Assembly: GCA_025965475.1 (NCBI GenBank)
Contig: JAOPWV010000078.1
Span: 1 to 38,344 of the forward strand
Direction of reading: 5' to 3'
DNA length: 38,344 nt
Source: Frankiales bacterium
GTDB taxonomy: Bacteria > Actinomycetota > Actinomycetes > Mycobacteriales > SCTD01
The notes under the pieces are model-generated. The model was given only the letters and a program-made list of their open reading frames with translations, was not told where the DNA came from and made no database searches. Position 1 is the stretch's first letter; the number at the start of each line of letters is the position of its first letter. Made by a program: the position numbers and the translations under genes. Positions 22,993-32,461 of this stretch are shown here, piece by piece.

Positions 22993-25289
22993 GCCTCGAC
23001 AGCGTCGACCGCGCGGCCGGGACCCCCGACGAGGAGCAGCCCTACCTCGAGCTCGGGCTGAAGGACGACGAGTACGCCCGGGTCCGCGAGATCCTCGGCC
23101 GTCGTCCCACGCAGACCGAGCTCGCGATGTACTCGATCATGTGGAGCGAGCACTGCTCCTACAAGAGCAGCAAGGTGCACCTGCGCCAGTTCGCTGACAT
23201 GCCCGAGAACGAGCGGCTCCTCGTCGGGATGGGTGAGAACGCCGGCGTCGTCGACGTCGGCGAGGGGCTCGCCGTCACGTTCAAGGTGGAGAGCCACAAC
23301 CACCCGTCGTACGTCGAGCCGTACCAGGGCGCGGCGACCGGCGTCGGCGGCATCGTGCGCGACATCCTCACGATGGGCGCCCGCCCGGTGCTGGTGATGG
23401 ACCCGCTGCGGTTCGGCGACATCGACCACCCGGACACCCAGCGGGTGCTGCCCGGGATCGTGGCCGGCATCGGTGGCTACGGGAACTGCCTCGGTCTGCC
23501 CAACATCGGCGGCGAGGTCGTCTTCGACCCGACCTACCAGGGCAACCCGCTCGTCAACGCCCTCTGCCTCGGCGTCATGCCCAAGGACCGGATCCAGCTG
23601 TCCGCGGCCACGGGCGTCGGCAACGTCGTCGTCCTGCTCGGGGCGAAGACCGGCCGGGACGGCATCGGCGGCGTGTCCGTCCTCGCCTCCGCCACCTTCG
23701 ACGACGACGGCCCCGCCAACCGGCCCGCCGTGCAGGTCGGCGACCCGTTCACCGAGAAGTTGCTCATCGAGGCCTGCCTCGAGATGTACGACGCCAAGCT
23801 CGTGCAGGGCATCCAGGACCTCGGCGGAGCCGGCCTGACCTGCGCCCTCACCGAGACGTCAGCGGCCGGCAAGAGCGGGATGCACGCGCACCTCGAGCGG
23901 GTCCCGCTGCGCGAGGCGAGCATGGAGCCGCACGAGATCCTCGCGAGCGAGTCGCAGGAGCGGATGCTGGCCATCGTCACGCCCGAGGACCTGCCCGCCG
24001 TGCTGGCCATCGCCGAGAAGTGGGGCGTGCTCGCCACCGACATCGGCGAGGTCACCGACGGCGACCGCCTCGTCATCAGCTGGCACGACGAGGTCGTCGT
24101 GGACGTGCCGCCCGGCTCGCTCGCCGACGACGGACCGGTCTACACCCGGCCCATCGAGCGTCCGGCGGACCAGGACGAGCTGGCCGCGAACGCGCTGCCC
24201 GCCTACCCGGACGCCGCCGGCCTGCGCGCGCTGCTGCTCCGCATGATCGCCAGCCCCAACCTGTGCAGCCGCCGCTGGGTCGTCGAGCAGTTCGACCGCG
24301 TCGTGCTCGGCGACACCGTGCTGGCCTGGCCGGAGGACGCCGGCGTCGTACGGCTGTCCGAGGAGACCGGCCTGGGGATCGCGCTGGCCACCGACGGCAA
24401 CGGCCGGTACACCCGGTTGGACCCGTACGCCGGCGCCCAGCTGGCCCTGGCTGAGGCCTACCGCAACGTCGTCGCGACCGGTGCCGTCCCGATCGCGGTG
24501 ACCAACTGCCTCAACTTCGGCTCGCCCGAGGACCCGGCCGTGATGTGGCAGTTCGCCGAGGCCACCCGCGGGCTGGCCGAGGCGTGCCGCGAGCTGGGCA
24601 CCCCGGTCACCGGCGGCAACGTCAGCTTCTACAACCAGACGGGCAGCACCCCGATCAACCCCACCCCGGTCGTCGGTGTCCTCGGCCTGTTCGACGACGT
24701 GGCCCGGCGGACGCCGATGGGTTTCCGCGACGAGGGCGAGACCCTGCTGCTCCTCGGCGACACCCGCGACGAGCTCGGCGGCTCGGAGTGGGCCTGGGCC
24801 GAGCACCGCCACCTCGGTGGCCGCCCGCCGGCCGTCGACCTGGCGCGGGAGAAGCTGCTCGGCGAGGTGCTGGTCTCCGGCAGCCGCGACGGCATGCTGT
24901 CCGCCGCGCACGACCTGTCCGACGGCGGGCTCGCGCAGGCGCTGGTCGAGTCGGCGCTGCGGTTCGGCACCGGCGCGCGGGTCGTCCTGCCCCAGGGCCA
25001 GGGCCAGGACCCGTTCGTGCAACTGTTCAGTGAGTCCGCGGGGCGCGCGCTCGTCGCCGTACCGCGCTCGGAGGAGCTGCGCTTCACCGAGATGTGCGCC
25101 GCCCGCGGCCTGCCGTGCACCCGTATCGGTGTGACCGACGGCCAGGGCGACGGCGCGACGCTCGAGGTCCAGGACCTGTTCACGGTGCCGCTGGCCGAGC
25201 TGCGCGAGGCCTACGAGAGCACCCTGCCCCGGATGTTCGGGCCGCTGGCCGGCGCGACGGCGGACGCCCCGGCGGCGCCCGCCCTCTGA
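22989..25289 (+). CDS. purL: FGAM synthase subunit PurL
   Basis: The large catalytic subunit, converting FGAR to FGAM with ATP and ammonia. It has 766 residues, the small-PurL form that needs separate PurS and PurQ, both encoded just upstream. Features are [16 protein letters not shown] (substrate His), [49 protein letters not shown], and in the second half [12 protein letters not shown] and [17 protein letters not shown] 22989 overlaps the purQ stop. The next gene starts one base after the stop. Confidence 0.98.
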   Translation: MSLDSVDRAAGTPDEEQPYLELGLKDDEYARVREILGRRPTQTELAMYSIMWSEHCSYKSSKVHLRQFADMPENERLLVGMGENAGVVDVGEGLAVTFKVESHNHPSYVEPYQGAATGVGGIVRDILTMGARPVLVMDPLRFGDIDHPDTQRVLPGIVAGIGGYGNCLGLPNIGGEVVFDPTYQGNPLVNALCLGVMPKDRIQLSAATGVGNVVVLLGAKTGRDGIGGVSVLASATFDDDGPANRPAVQVGDPFTEKLLIEACLEMYDAKLVQGIQDLGGAGLTCALTETSAAGKSGMHAHLERVPLREASMEPHEILASESQERMLAIVTPEDLPAVLAIAEKWGVLATDIGEVTDGDRLVISWHDEVVVDVPPGSLADDGPVYTRPIERPADQDELAANALPAYPDAAGLRALLLRMIASPNLCSRRWVVEQFDRVVLGDTVLAWPEDAGVVRLSEETGLGIALATDGNGRYTRLDPYAGAQLALAEAYRNVVATGAVPIAVTNCLNFGSPEDPAVMWQFAEATRGLAEACRELGTPVTGGNVSFYNQTGSTPINPTPVVGVLGLFDDVARRTPMGFRDEGETLLLLGDTRDELGGSEWAWAEHRHLGGRPPAVDLAREKLLGEVLVSGSRDGMLSAAHDLSDGGLAQALVESALRFGTGARVVLPQGQGQDPFVQLFSESAGRALVAVPRSEELRFTEMCAARGLPCTRIGVTDGQGDGATLEVQDLFTVPLAELREAYESTLPRMFGPLAGATADAPAAPAL

Positions 25290-25290
25290 C

Positions 25291-26025
25291 GTGGCCAAGG
25301 GTCCGTCGTACGACGTCCTCCGCGCGGCCCTCGACGCCCAGTGGGAGCTGCTCGTCGCGGCGCTGACGGCGGCCGACCCGGCGGCGCCGACCCGCTGCGC
25401 CGGGTGGGCGGTACGCGACGTCGACGCCCACCTGGGCTCGATCACCGCCGGACTCGGGCGGCTCGCTGCCCTGGCCGGCCCCGGCCGGCCGGACACCGAC
25501 GTCGCGGGGTGGGCCGCCGCGCTACCCGCGCTGGCCGGCCTCATCGCCGAGGACGCCCGTGGTGCGGACACGAGGCTGGCGGATGCTGTGCCGGCGACTC
25601 AGGCAGCCCTCGCGGGTGTGGATCCGGAGTACGTCGTGGAGCAGCGGACCGGGTCGCACCGGCTCGCCGACGCCGTGCTGTTCCGGCTGATCGAGGCGGT
25701 CGTCCACGGGCTCGACCTGCCCGAACCCGTGGCGCCCGACCGGCGGGCCCTGCAGATCGCGGTCCGCGCGCTGGCCCAGATCCTGGCCGCGCGCGCCCCC
25801 GGGCGCAGCGTCGAGGTCCGCATCCCGCCGCACGCCGCGGTGCAGGCCGTCGAGGGGCCCCGGCACACCCGCGGCACCCCGCCGAACGTCGTGGAGTGCG
25901 ACCCGGTGGCGTTCGTCGAGCTGGCCACCGGACGACTGGCCTGGGCCGACGCCGTGGCGGACGGGCGGGTGCGGGCCAGCGGCGAACGGGCCGACCTGTC
26001 GCCGTGGCTCCCGCTGCTGTCCTGA
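25291..26025 (+). CDS. Sterol-carrier/maleylpyruvate isomerase-like family protein
   Basis: A 244-residue protein of a family commonly found between purL and purF in actinobacteria. The N-terminal half has the DinB/mycothiol-dependent maleylpyruvate isomerase shape: [17 protein letters not shown] (about residues 33-51) and an [15 protein letters not shown] helix with the His. The C-terminal half, with [36 protein letters not shown] and [19 protein letters not shown], resembles the sterol-carrier-like domain. The true activity is unknown; a thiol-dependent role is only a family-level guess. GTG 25291 follows the purL stop with a one-base gap. Confidence 0.82.
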   Translation: MAKGPSYDVLRAALDAQWELLVAALTAADPAAPTRCAGWAVRDVDAHLGSITAGLGRLAALAGPGRPDTDVAGWAAALPALAGLIAEDARGADTRLADAVPATQAALAGVDPEYVVEQRTGSHRLADAVLFRLIEAVVHGLDLPEPVAPDRRALQIAVRALAQILAARAPGRSVEVRIPPHAAVQAVEGPRHTRGTPPNVVECDPVAFVELATGRLAWADAVADGRVRASGERADLSPWLPLLS

Positions 26026-26046
26026 CCATCTGCTCCAGGCCGTCGT

Positions 26047-26077
26047 ATCAGGTCAACTACACTCGATCAGGTCGACT
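26047..26077 (+). promoter_or_regulatory. purF promoter with a 12-bp direct repeat around its -10 element
   Basis: ATCAGGTCAACT (26047-26058) and ATCAGGTCGACT (26066-26077) differ at one base and are 19 bp apart. Between them lies TACACT (26058-26063), a good -10 box that would give a leader of about 40 bases ahead of purF, with GAGGAG as ribosome-binding site. The repeats flank and overlap the -10 box, a position suited to repressor binding. No known regulator motif is recognised. Confidence 0.5.
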
Positions 26078-26109
26078 CCCCCGTCTCCGCCTTTGAGGAG
26101 CTCCCCCGC

Positions 26110-27714
26110 GTGCCTGCTGCACACGGCCTGACGGAAGACCTCTACGCACCCGAGCCGCCCGTCGGCGAGGAGTGCGGTGTCTTCGGCGTATGGGCTCCCG
26201 GTGAGGACGTCGCCAAGCTGACGTACTACGGCCTCTACGCCCTGCAGCACCGCGGCCAGGAGGCCGCGGGTATCGCGGTCTCCGATGGCAGCGCGGTGCT
26301 CGTCTACAAGGATCTCGGCCTGGTCGCCCAGGTCTTCGACGAGCCGACCCTGTCCAGTCTCAAGGGCCACCTGGCCATCGGGCACTGCCGGTACAGCACG
26401 ACCGGCAGCGGTACCTGGGAGAACGCGCAGCCGTCGTTCCGCACCCTGTCCACCGGCGGCAGCCTGGCGCTGAGCCACAACGGCAACCTCACCAACACCA
26501 GCGAGCTGGCCCGGCAGGTCGCGCAGATCGACCACCGCGACGGCATGGGCGCGACGACCGACTCGGACCTCATCACCACCCTGCTCGCGGCGAAGCCGGA
26601 CGTGCCGCTCGACGTGGCCGCGCTCGAGGTCCTGCCCCTGCTCAAGGGCGCGTTCTCCCTCGTCTTCATGGACGAGCACACGCTCTATGCCGCCCGCGAC
26701 CCGCACGGCGTCCGCCCGCTGGTCCTCGGCCTGCTCGAGCGGGGCTGGGTCGTGGCCAGCGAGACTGCCGCGCTGGACATCGTCGGCGCCTCCTTCGTCC
26801 GGGAGATCGAACCCGGCGAGCTGCTGGCGATCGACGAGCACGGCGTGCGCAGCCAGCGCTTCGCCGAGGCGAACCGCAAGGGCTGCCTCTTCGAGTACGT
26901 CTACCTCGCCCGGCCGGACACGACGATCGCCGGCCAGTCGGTCAACACCACGCGCGTGCAGACCGGCCGGACCCTCGCCTTCGAGGCCCCGGTGGACGCC
27001 GACCTCGTCATCCCGGTCCCCGAGTCCGGTACGCCGGCCGCGATCGGTTACGCCGAGCAGAGCGGCATCCCGTACGGGCAGGGCCTGGTGAAGAACGGGT
27101 ACGTGGGGCGCACGTTCATCCAGCCGTCGCAGACGATCCGGCAGCTCGGCATCCGGCTCAAGCTCAACCCGCTGCGCGACGTCATCAAGGGCAAGCGGCT
27201 GGTCGTCGTCGACGACTCGATCGTGCGCGGCAACACCCAGCGTGCCCTGGTGCGGATGCTGCGCGAGGCGGGCGCCGCGGAGGTGCACGTGCGCATCTCC
27301 AGCCCGCCCGTCATGTGGCCGTGCTTCTACGGCATCGACTTCGCGAGCCGGGCCGAACTCATCGCCAGCGGGCTCGGCGTGGAGCAGATCCGCGCGAGCA
27401 TCGGCGCCGACTCGCTGGCCTTCGTCAGCCTGGAGGGCCTGACGGCGGCGAGCAACCAGCGGGCGAGCGAGCTCTGCCGCGCCTGCTTCACCGGCGAGTA
27501 CCCCATCGAGATCCCGCAGCCGGACCTCATCGGCAAGCACGTTCTGGAAGGCCTCACGCGCAATGCTGTCACCGACCTCGAGGCCGAGCACATCGTCGAC
27601 CACACCCACGCGGACAACGGGATGACCGTCGTGCACAACGGCGGCGACGGCGTCGACGAGTTCGACGCGCTGCTGGCCACCGCCGCCGCCCCCGACGACG
27701 CGGGCCGGTCGTGA
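26110..27714 (+). CDS. purF: Amidophosphoribosyltransferase
   Basis: PurF makes phosphoribosylamine from PRPP and glutamine, the first committed step of purine synthesis. It has 534 residues. A short propeptide precedes the nucleophile Cys22 in GEECGVFGVWAP, followed by YGLYALQHRGQEAAG, the GHCRYSTTGS segment and SHNGNLTN. The PRPP loop is VVVDDSIVRGNT. Cysteines in RKGCLFEY, WPCFYG and LCRACF match the four ligands of the Bacillus-type 4Fe-4S cluster, so it is an oxygen-sensitive form. GTG 26110 has GAGGAG upstream. The stop overlaps purM (GTGA). A possible operator lies in its promoter. Confidence 0.97.
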   Translation: MPAAHGLTEDLYAPEPPVGEECGVFGVWAPGEDVAKLTYYGLYALQHRGQEAAGIAVSDGSAVLVYKDLGLVAQVFDEPTLSSLKGHLAIGHCRYSTTGSGTWENAQPSFRTLSTGGSLALSHNGNLTNTSELARQVAQIDHRDGMGATTDSDLITTLLAAKPDVPLDVAALEVLPLLKGAFSLVFMDEHTLYAARDPHGVRPLVLGLLERGWVVASETAALDIVGASFVREIEPGELLAIDEHGVRSQRFAEANRKGCLFEYVYLARPDTTIAGQSVNTTRVQTGRTLAFEAPVDADLVIPVPESGTPAAIGYAEQSGIPYGQGLVKNGYVGRTFIQPSQTIRQLGIRLKLNPLRDVIKGKRLVVVDDSIVRGNTQRALVRMLREAGAAEVHVRISSPPVMWPCFYGIDFASRAELIASGLGVEQIRASIGADSLAFVSLEGLTAASNQRASELCRACFTGEYPIEIPQPDLIGKHVLEGLTRNAVTDLEAEHIVDHTHADNGMTVVHNGGDGVDEFDALLATAAAPDDAGRS

Positions 27715-28790
27715 GCCGCCGTACGCCCGAGGGCATGGATCCCGCGGTCCGGTCGTCGTACGCCGCCGCGGGCGTCGACATCGAGGCGGGTGACCGCGCG
27801 GTCGAGCTGATGAAGAGCCAGGTCGCGCGGGCGACCCGGCCCGAGGTTGTCGGCGGCCTCGGCGGGTTCGCCGGGCTGTTCCGCCTCGACACCTCGAAGT
27901 ACAAGCAGCCGCTGCTCGCCAGCAGCACCGACGGCGTCGGGACCAAGCTGGCCATCGCCCAGGCGATGGACCGGCACGACACCGTCGGCATCGACCTGGT
28001 CGGCATGGTCGTCGACGACCTGGTCGTGTGCGGCGCCGAGCCGCTGTTCCTGCAGGACTACATAGCCTGCGGTCAGGTGGTCCCGGAGCGGATCGCCCAG
28101 ATCGTCGGCGGCATCGCGGCCGGGTGCGAGCTGGCCGGCTGCGCGCTGGTCGGCGGCGAGACCGCCGAGCACCCGGGCCTGATGAGCCCCGAGCACTACG
28201 ACATCGCCGGCACCGGCGTCGGCGTCGTCGAGGCCGATCTGGCGCTCGGACCGGAGCGCGTGCAGGCCGGCGACGTGGTCATCGCGATGGGCTCGAGCGG
28301 CCTGCACAGCAACGGCTACTCGCTGGTGCGGCACGTGCTCCTGCAGGGCGCCCGGCTGCGGCTGGACGCCGTCGTCGACGAGCTGGACCGCCCGCTGGGC
28401 GAGGAACTGCTCGTCCCGACGCGGATCTACGCGAAGGACTGTCTGTCTCTCATCGAGGAGACCGACGTCCACGCGTTCGCGCACATCACGGGCGGTGGCC
28501 TCGCGGCCAACCTCGCCCGGGTGCTGCCGCAGCACCTGTCGGCGACCATCGACCGCGGTACCTGGACCCCGGCCCCGGTGTTCTCCCTGGTGGCCGGCCG
28601 CGGCCGCGTCGAGCAGGCCGAGATGGACCGGACGTTCAACATGGGCGTCGGTATGGTCGCGCTGGTCCCGCCGGCGGACGTGGACCGCGCGCTGGCGCTG
28701 CTGACGGCCCGGCACGTGCCCGCGTGGGTGGCCGGGACGGTCACGGCCGGCAACGGCGACGTCGAGATGGCCGGCACCCACCCCGCCTGA
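27711..28790 (+). CDS. purM: AIR synthase
   Basis: PurM closes FGAM to AIR with ATP. It has 359 residues of the PurM/SelD fold: SYAAAGVDIEAGDRAVELMK, ASSTDGVGTKLAIA (nucleotide loop, about residues 66-79), DLVVCGAEPLFLQDYIACG, ALVGGETAEHPGLM, and GSSGLHSNGYSLVR. ITGGGLAANLARVLP and TFNMGVGMVALVP complete the second domain. GTG 27711 overlaps the purF stop by 4 bases. It is the last purine gene in the window. Confidence 0.97.
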   Translation: MSRRTPEGMDPAVRSSYAAAGVDIEAGDRAVELMKSQVARATRPEVVGGLGGFAGLFRLDTSKYKQPLLASSTDGVGTKLAIAQAMDRHDTVGIDLVGMVVDDLVVCGAEPLFLQDYIACGQVVPERIAQIVGGIAAGCELAGCALVGGETAEHPGLMSPEHYDIAGTGVGVVEADLALGPERVQAGDVVIAMGSSGLHSNGYSLVRHVLLQGARLRLDAVVDELDRPLGEELLVPTRIYAKDCLSLIEETDVHAFAHITGGGLAANLARVLPQHLSATIDRGTWTPAPVFSLVAGRGRVEQAEMDRTFNMGVGMVALVPPADVDRALALLTARHVPAWVAGTVTAGNGDVEMAGTHPA

Positions 28791-28933
28791 GTCGACTGCG
28801 CTCCGCGTCGCCCCTGTGGCGGACCCTTCTTCAGGGGCAGCCAGGCGCGAGGCCGGGGAACGGCCGGGGCCGCGGGGCGGCCGTGACCACGTAGCCCCGG
28901 GTGGGGAGACGTCGCCGGGCCGGCACGCGCGGA

Positions 28934-28963
28934 CACCGGCAGGACCGCGGGGTCCTACCGGTG
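28934..28963 (-). terminator. Hairpin terminator of the DUF3073 gene
   Basis: CACCGGCAGGACC, loop GCGG, then GGTCCTACCGGTG form a 13-position stem with one mismatch, 18 bases beyond the minus-strand DUF3073 stop. It also lies 144 bases after purM and could end that transcript from the other side. There is no U-run. The rest of 28791-28981 shows nothing coding. Confidence 0.6.
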
Positions 28964-28981
28964 CGCAGAGCTCCGACGCGC

Positions 28982-29203
28982 CTACTTGGCGGCGCGGTGG
29001 TCCTCGTCGTCCGCGTCGTGGGCGTACGGGTCGGCGAACCCGTCGTCGTCCTCGTCGTCCGAGTCCACGGCGGCCGCGGGCGCGCTCGGCGCCCCGCCAC
29101 CGGCGAGTTCGGCCTTCAGACGCTCGAGGTCGGTTCCGCCGCTGTTGTACTTCAGCTCGCGTGCGACCTTGGTCTGCTTGGCCTTGGCACGGCCGCGCCC
29201 CAT
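28982..29203 (-). CDS. DUF3073 family small protein
   Basis: A 73-residue protein of a conserved actinobacterial family usually located next to purM, as here. The N-terminus MGRGRAKAKQTKVARELKYN is basic and strongly conserved; the C-terminal half is acidic (DSDDEDDDGFADPY). There is no known function. A nucleic-acid-binding basic head with an acidic tail is a guess from charge. ATG 29203 is clear; the in-frame extension upstream to 29239 lacks the conserved start. The 200 bp upstream (29204-29403) hold no gene that I can see. Confidence 0.92.
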   Translation of the reverse strand: MGRGRAKAKQTKVARELKYNSGGTDLERLKAELAGGGAPSAPAAAVDSDDEDDDGFADPYAHDADDEDHRAAK

Positions 29204-29403
29204 GGCTCGACCCCCTCGATCCTCGATCCGACGGGGCAAGACCCCGCAGCGTGTGTGACCGGCAGCGGGCCGCCACCGGGGATCCCTCGGGGCTGCTCCG
29301 CAGGGACACCACGTTACAGGGTCGGCGGCTCGGGGACACGTCGGGACGCCCGGGACCGGACAGACCGGAACGACTCGGGCGCCCGGCCAGGGACCTGGCG
29401 GCC

Positions 29404-30492
29404 CTAGCTGCGGCCGGGCACCAGCAGTGTGCGCAGGCGCCCCACGTCGGCCATCCGGCGCTCGGCCACCCGGTCGGCGGCCACGGCCGGGGGCACCCCC
29501 TCCGCCTCCGCCGTCCGGAAGATCGCCAGCGTCGTGTCGTAGATCTCGGCTGCCTTCGCCTTGGCCCGTTCGAAGCGGAAGCCCTCGATCTCGTCCGCCA
29601 CCTGGACCAGGCCGCCCGCGTTCGCGACGTAGTCGGGCGCGTAGAGGATCCCGCGGTCGGCGAGCACCTTCTCCAGGCCGGGGTGGGCGAGCTGGTTGTT
29701 CGCGGCGCCACAGACGATCCGGGCCTGCAGTTGCTGGGCGAGCTGGTCGGTCACCGACCCGCCGAGGGCGCAGGGGGCGTAGACGTCGCAGGCGCTCGCC
29801 GGCAGCTCGGCCACCGACGCCGCCCGCACCATCGGGAACGCGCTGCGCACCCGGTCCACCGCGCGCTCGTCCACGTCGCTGGCCACGACCTGCGCGCCGT
29901 CCTCGACGAGGTGCTCCACCAGCTGGCGGCCGACCTTGCCGACGCCCTCCACGGCGACGGTCCGGCCGTCCAGGGTCGGGGTACCCCAGGCGTGCTGGGC
30001 GGCGGCGCGCATCGCCTGGAAGACGCCGTACGCCGTCAGGACCGCGCTGTCACCGGCACCGCCGTGCTCCGGCGAGCGCCCGGTGACGAACTGCGACTCC
30101 TTGGCGACCACGTCCATGTCCTGCACGTAGGTTCCGACGTCGCAGGCCGTGTAGTAGCGGCCGCCGAGGGCCTGCACGAACCGGCCGAAGGCCCGCAGCT
30201 TGGCCTCGGTCTTGTCGCGCTCGGGGTCGCCCAGGATGACCGCCTTGCCGCCCCCGAGGTCGAGCCCGGCGCAGGCCGCCTTGTAGGCCATCGCCTTGGA
30301 CAGCTTGAGTACGTCGTCGACGGCGGCGTCCTCGTCGGCGTACGGGTAGAAGCGCGTGCCGCCCAGCGCGGGTCCCAGGGCGGTGGAGTACACGGCGATG
30401 ATCGCCTTGAGGCCGCTCGCGCGGTCCTGGCAGAAGACGACCTGCTCGTGGCCTGCGTCCTTCAGGTGGTCGGTCCGGTCGAAGACGCCCAC
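29404..30492 (-). CDS. Valine/leucine dehydrogenase (Glu/Leu/Phe/Val dehydrogenase family)
   Basis: A 362-residue NAD-dependent branched-chain amino acid dehydrogenase, interconverting valine or leucine and its 2-oxo acid. The substrate domain holds [12 protein letters not shown] and [18 protein letters not shown], with Lys71 and Lys83 as binding and catalytic lysines. The Rossmann loop is [17 protein letters not shown] (about residues 180-196), and ANNQLAHPG and [12 protein letters not shown] follow. Its size and place next to bldC match valine dehydrogenase (vdh) of Streptomyces, but specificity for Val or Leu is not certain. GTG 30492 begins [10 protein letters not shown]. Confidence 0.93.
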   Translation of the reverse strand: MGVFDRTDHLKDAGHEQVVFCQDRASGLKAIIAVYSTALGPALGGTRFYPYADEDAAVDDVLKLSKAMAYKAACAGLDLGGGKAVILGDPERDKTEAKLRAFGRFVQALGGRYYTACDVGTYVQDMDVVAKESQFVTGRSPEHGGAGDSAVLTAYGVFQAMRAAAQHAWGTPTLDGRTVAVEGVGKVGRQLVEHLVEDGAQVVASDVDERAVDRVRSAFPMVRAASVAELPASACDVYAPCALGGSVTDQLAQQLQARIVCGAANNQLAHPGLEKVLADRGILYAPDYVANAGGLVQVADEIEGFRFERAKAKAAEIYDTTLAIFRTAEAEGVPPAVAADRVAERRMADVGRLRTLLVPGRS

Positions 30493-30676
30493 GGGGTCTC
30501 CCGTTCCTGTGTGGCCCCGGCTCGGGTCGAGCCGCCCGGGGCGGAGGTCGCCGGTGCCGTCGTGAGGCGCCGTGCGGGTACCGGAGGAGGTGTGCCCCGG
30601 CTCGCGCAGCGTAGCGAGATCGGCCCGTCGTCGCTGTGCGCGCTCACCTGTGGGGGGCGCGTGCGACGATGCCGAG

Positions 30677-31531
30677 GTGACGGCGTACGCGGCGCACCTG
30701 CGGGTCTACGAGCCGCTGGCCGCCTTCGAGGGCGAGCAGCGCCGGCAGTGGGAGCAGTACCTGCGGGCCGGCAACATCCCGTCCGTCCAGGGCGGTACCG
30801 AGATGGAGCACGCCGCCGGCATCCGCGCGCTGATCGGCCGGCCGCCCAGCGTCGTGCCGGTCCTCGGTGACCACGCGTTCGTCACCGAACTCGACGGCGT
30901 CTCGCTGCTGTGCCCGTGGCGGACGCGGATCCGGGCCTGGGAGGCCATCGGGGACTTCCGCGACGAGCTGCCGGACGAGCTCGCCGACATGTTCCTGCCC
31001 CGCACGGCCGCCGACAGCGCCGAGGACGAGCTGGAGCGGTGGCGGATCGCGGACCCCGACCAGCACACCCACATCCTGACCAGTACCTGGCAGGTGCCGC
31101 TGCGCTGGTTCGTCCTCGTCGACGCCGACGAGCGCGAGGTCAGCCTCGGTACGCCGGTCGGCGGCACCGCCCCGGCCCGGGTCACCGGGCGCTCGCTGGT
31201 CTACCGGACGGCGATGTCACGGGCCCGCCGGCGTACCGCCCGCGCCCTGGCCGTCCTGCGGCGCACGGTCGAGGACGGCATGGTGACGGCCGCCGTCGAG
31301 GACCTCGGCCGGTGGCTCGAGGAGTTCCACCCGCGGTCGCTCGTCGAACTCGACTACGGCGGGCTCGTACACCTCCTGGACGACGCCGAGCTGCGGCAGG
31401 ACGAGTCGGCGCGTGACGTCGCCGAGGCACTGGCGGCCCTCACCGAGGGCGATGCGGACCGGGCCGGCGCGGCGTACGGGCGCGTGACCGCGCGGATGAA
31501 GGCGCTGCAGGGCGTCGAGTCGGCCAATTAG
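30677..31531 (+). CDS. Conserved actinobacterial hypothetical protein upstream of bldC
   Basis: A 284-residue soluble protein seen next to bldC in related genomes (from recall), function unknown. Notable segments are [60 protein letters not shown] and [17 protein letters not shown]; the C-terminus has a long helix ([20 protein letters not shown]) rich in Ala/Glu. There is no signal peptide, membrane segment or catalytic motif. GTG 30677 ([13 protein letters not shown]) is preferred to an earlier in-frame start at 30572 because the intervening residues look non-coding and the vdh promoter lies there. Confidence 0.8.
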   Translation: MTAYAAHLRVYEPLAAFEGEQRRQWEQYLRAGNIPSVQGGTEMEHAAGIRALIGRPPSVVPVLGDHAFVTELDGVSLLCPWRTRIRAWEAIGDFRDELPDELADMFLPRTAADSAEDELERWRIADPDQHTHILTSTWQVPLRWFVLVDADEREVSLGTPVGGTAPARVTGRSLVYRTAMSRARRRTARALAVLRRTVEDGMVTAAVEDLGRWLEEFHPRSLVELDYGGLVHLLDDAELRQDESARDVAEALAALTEGDADRAGAAYGRVTARMKALQGVESAN

Positions 31532-31576
31532 TGGGCAAGCGGCCCGGAAGTTGCGTTTGCCTGCGGCAAGTCGCCG

Positions 31577-31600
31577 TTTGGGGTACGGACTACTCCCAAA
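31577..31600. promoter_or_regulatory. Inverted repeat upstream of bldC
   Basis: TTTGGG (31577-31582) and CCCAAA (31595-31600) are separated by 12 bases, about 105 bases before the bldC start. A related GCGTTTGCC lies 21 bp upstream (31554-31562), one helical-turn multiple from the left arm. In this GC-rich region such T/A-rich arms stand out. It may be an operator or a -35/-10 region of bldC; the binding protein is unknown. Confidence 0.35.
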
Positions 31601-31705
31601 GATGACCCGCTCGGGCCATACCGGAGAAAGCGGGCATCGCAGACCATCATCGTCTGGAGTGGGCGAGCCGCCGGTTCACCGTGTTCCATACGAGAGGACC
31701 CTGTC

Positions 31706-31912
31706 ATGAGCACCCGTACTCCCGACACCGAGGCGCTGCTGACCCCGGCTGAGGTCGCCACGATGTTCCGTGTCGACCCCAAGACGGTCACCCGCTGGGC
31801 GAAGAGCGGCAAGCTCACCTCGATCCGCACCCTGGGTGGCCACCGCCGCTACCGCGAGGCCGAGGTCCGGTCGCTGCTTGCGGGCATCCCGCAGCCCCGC
31901 CCGCAGAGCTAG
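31706..31912 (+). CDS. bldC: Developmental transcriptional regulator BldC
   Basis: A 68-residue MerR-like winged helix DNA-binding protein. LLTPAEVATMFRVDPKTVTR and WAKSGKLTSIRTLGGHRRYR cover nearly the whole protein and match BldC of Streptomyces closely. There it binds DNA as head-to-tail oligomers and controls entry into development; in non-sporulating relatives its role is less known. ATG 31706 follows GAGAGGA. It follows the hypothetical gene by 174 bp, a gap that holds a candidate operator. The 227 bases downstream to the tRNA operon show no supported gene. Confidence 0.96.
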   Translation: MSTRTPDTEALLTPAEVATMFRVDPKTVTRWAKSGKLTSIRTLGGHRRYREAEVRSLLAGIPQPRPQS

Positions 31913-32092
31913 CCACCGCGACGGCCGCGCCCACCCGCAGCGCGCGCCCGATCACCGGACGGCGTCGTACCCGCATAGGGGTGCCGCGCCGTTCTCGCAT
32001 GTCCGGGGCCGGTCCGTGATACATCCGGGCGGCTTCATGGGCACCCGGGCGACCCGCCTGCCGCCGTCGACACTGCCCGGGGCGGAAACGAC

Positions 32093-32123
32093 AACGCTCC
32101 CGACCCAACGGGCCGGGAGCGTT
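32093..32123 (-). terminator. Terminator of the tRNA operon
   Basis: AACGCTCCCG (32093-32102) and CGGGAGCGTT (32114-32123) form a perfect 10-bp stem with an 11-base loop, 16 bases beyond the encoded CCA end of tRNA-Phe on the minus strand. A partly T-rich run (GTCGTTT) follows in that direction. Confidence 0.75.
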
Positions 32124-32139
32124 CGTGATGTTCGTGACG

Positions 32140-32215
32140 TGGTGGTCAGGGACGGGATCGAACCGCCGACCCCGCGCTTTTCAGGCGCGTGCTCTACCAG
32201 CTGAGCTACCTGACC
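32140..32215 (-). tRNA. tRNA-Phe (GAA), CCA encoded
   Basis: Acceptor arms GGTCAGG and CCTGACC pair fully. The anticodon stem CGCGC/GCGCG carries loop CTGAAAA, so the anticodon is GAA. The T loop is TTCGATC. Discriminator A at 32143 is followed by an encoded CCA (32140-32142 on the plus strand as TGG). It is the last of three tRNAs on this strand. Confidence 0.97.
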
Positions 32216-32221
32216 GGGTCT

Positions 32222-32244
32222 GTGCAGTGGGCCGGCCCCTGCAC
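32222..32244. other. Hairpin in the spacer between tRNA-Phe and tRNA-Asp
   Basis: GTGCAG (32222-32227) and CTGCAC (32239-32244) enclose GGGCC and GGCCC, giving a nearly continuous stem with one bulged base. It lies in the precursor of the tRNA operon and may guide processing or help separate the tRNAs. Confidence 0.45.
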
Positions 32245-32263
32245 GAAGCAGGGGGTGATGCAG

Positions 32264-32337
32264 CGACCCCGACGGGACTCGAACCCGCGACCTCCGCCGT
32301 GACAGGGCGGCGCGCTAACCAACTGCGCTACGGGGCC
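32264..32337 (-). tRNA. tRNA-Asp (GTC)
   Basis: Acceptor arms GGCCCCG and CGGGGTC (one G-U pair); anticodon stem CCGCC/GGCGG with loop CTGTCAC gives anticodon GTC. The T arm has GGGTTCGAGTCCC. Discriminator G is followed by CTG, so CCA is not encoded and must be added. Confidence 0.97.
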
Positions 32338-32388
32338 TGGAAGGTTCCAAGCCGTTCTTGCTGTCGTGCTTACCGACACTACTTGCCG

Positions 32389-32461
32389 TGCCCCCAACGG
32401 GATTCGAACCCGCGTAGCCACCTTGAAAGGGTGGAGTCCTAGGCCGCTAGACGATGGGGAC
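32389..32461 (-). tRNA. tRNA-Glu (TTC)
   Basis: Acceptor arms GTCCCCA and TGGGGGC; anticodon stem CCACC/GGTGG with loop CTTTCAA gives anticodon TTC. The T arm is GCGGGTTCGAATCCCGT. Discriminator A is followed by CGG, so CCA is not encoded. It is the first tRNA of the Glu-Asp-Phe operon; the PadR-type gene upstream on the same strand ends 86 bases earlier. Confidence 0.97.

Noticed and set aside
26053-27636. A 527-codon minus-strand frame antisense to purF
   Set aside because: Its composition is typical of shadow frames, while purF on the other strand has all catalytic motifs.
28791-28981. A possible small gene between purM and DUF3073
   Set aside because: No frame has a start with a ribosome-binding site or a sensible codon pattern; only the terminator hairpin is supported.
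31815-32108. A 97-codon minus-strand frame downstream of bldC, with a hydrophobic Ala-rich stretch
   Set aside because: It overlaps the 3' end of bldC antisense, lacks a ribosome-binding site and recognisable similarity, and its first codons lie in the tRNA terminator stem.
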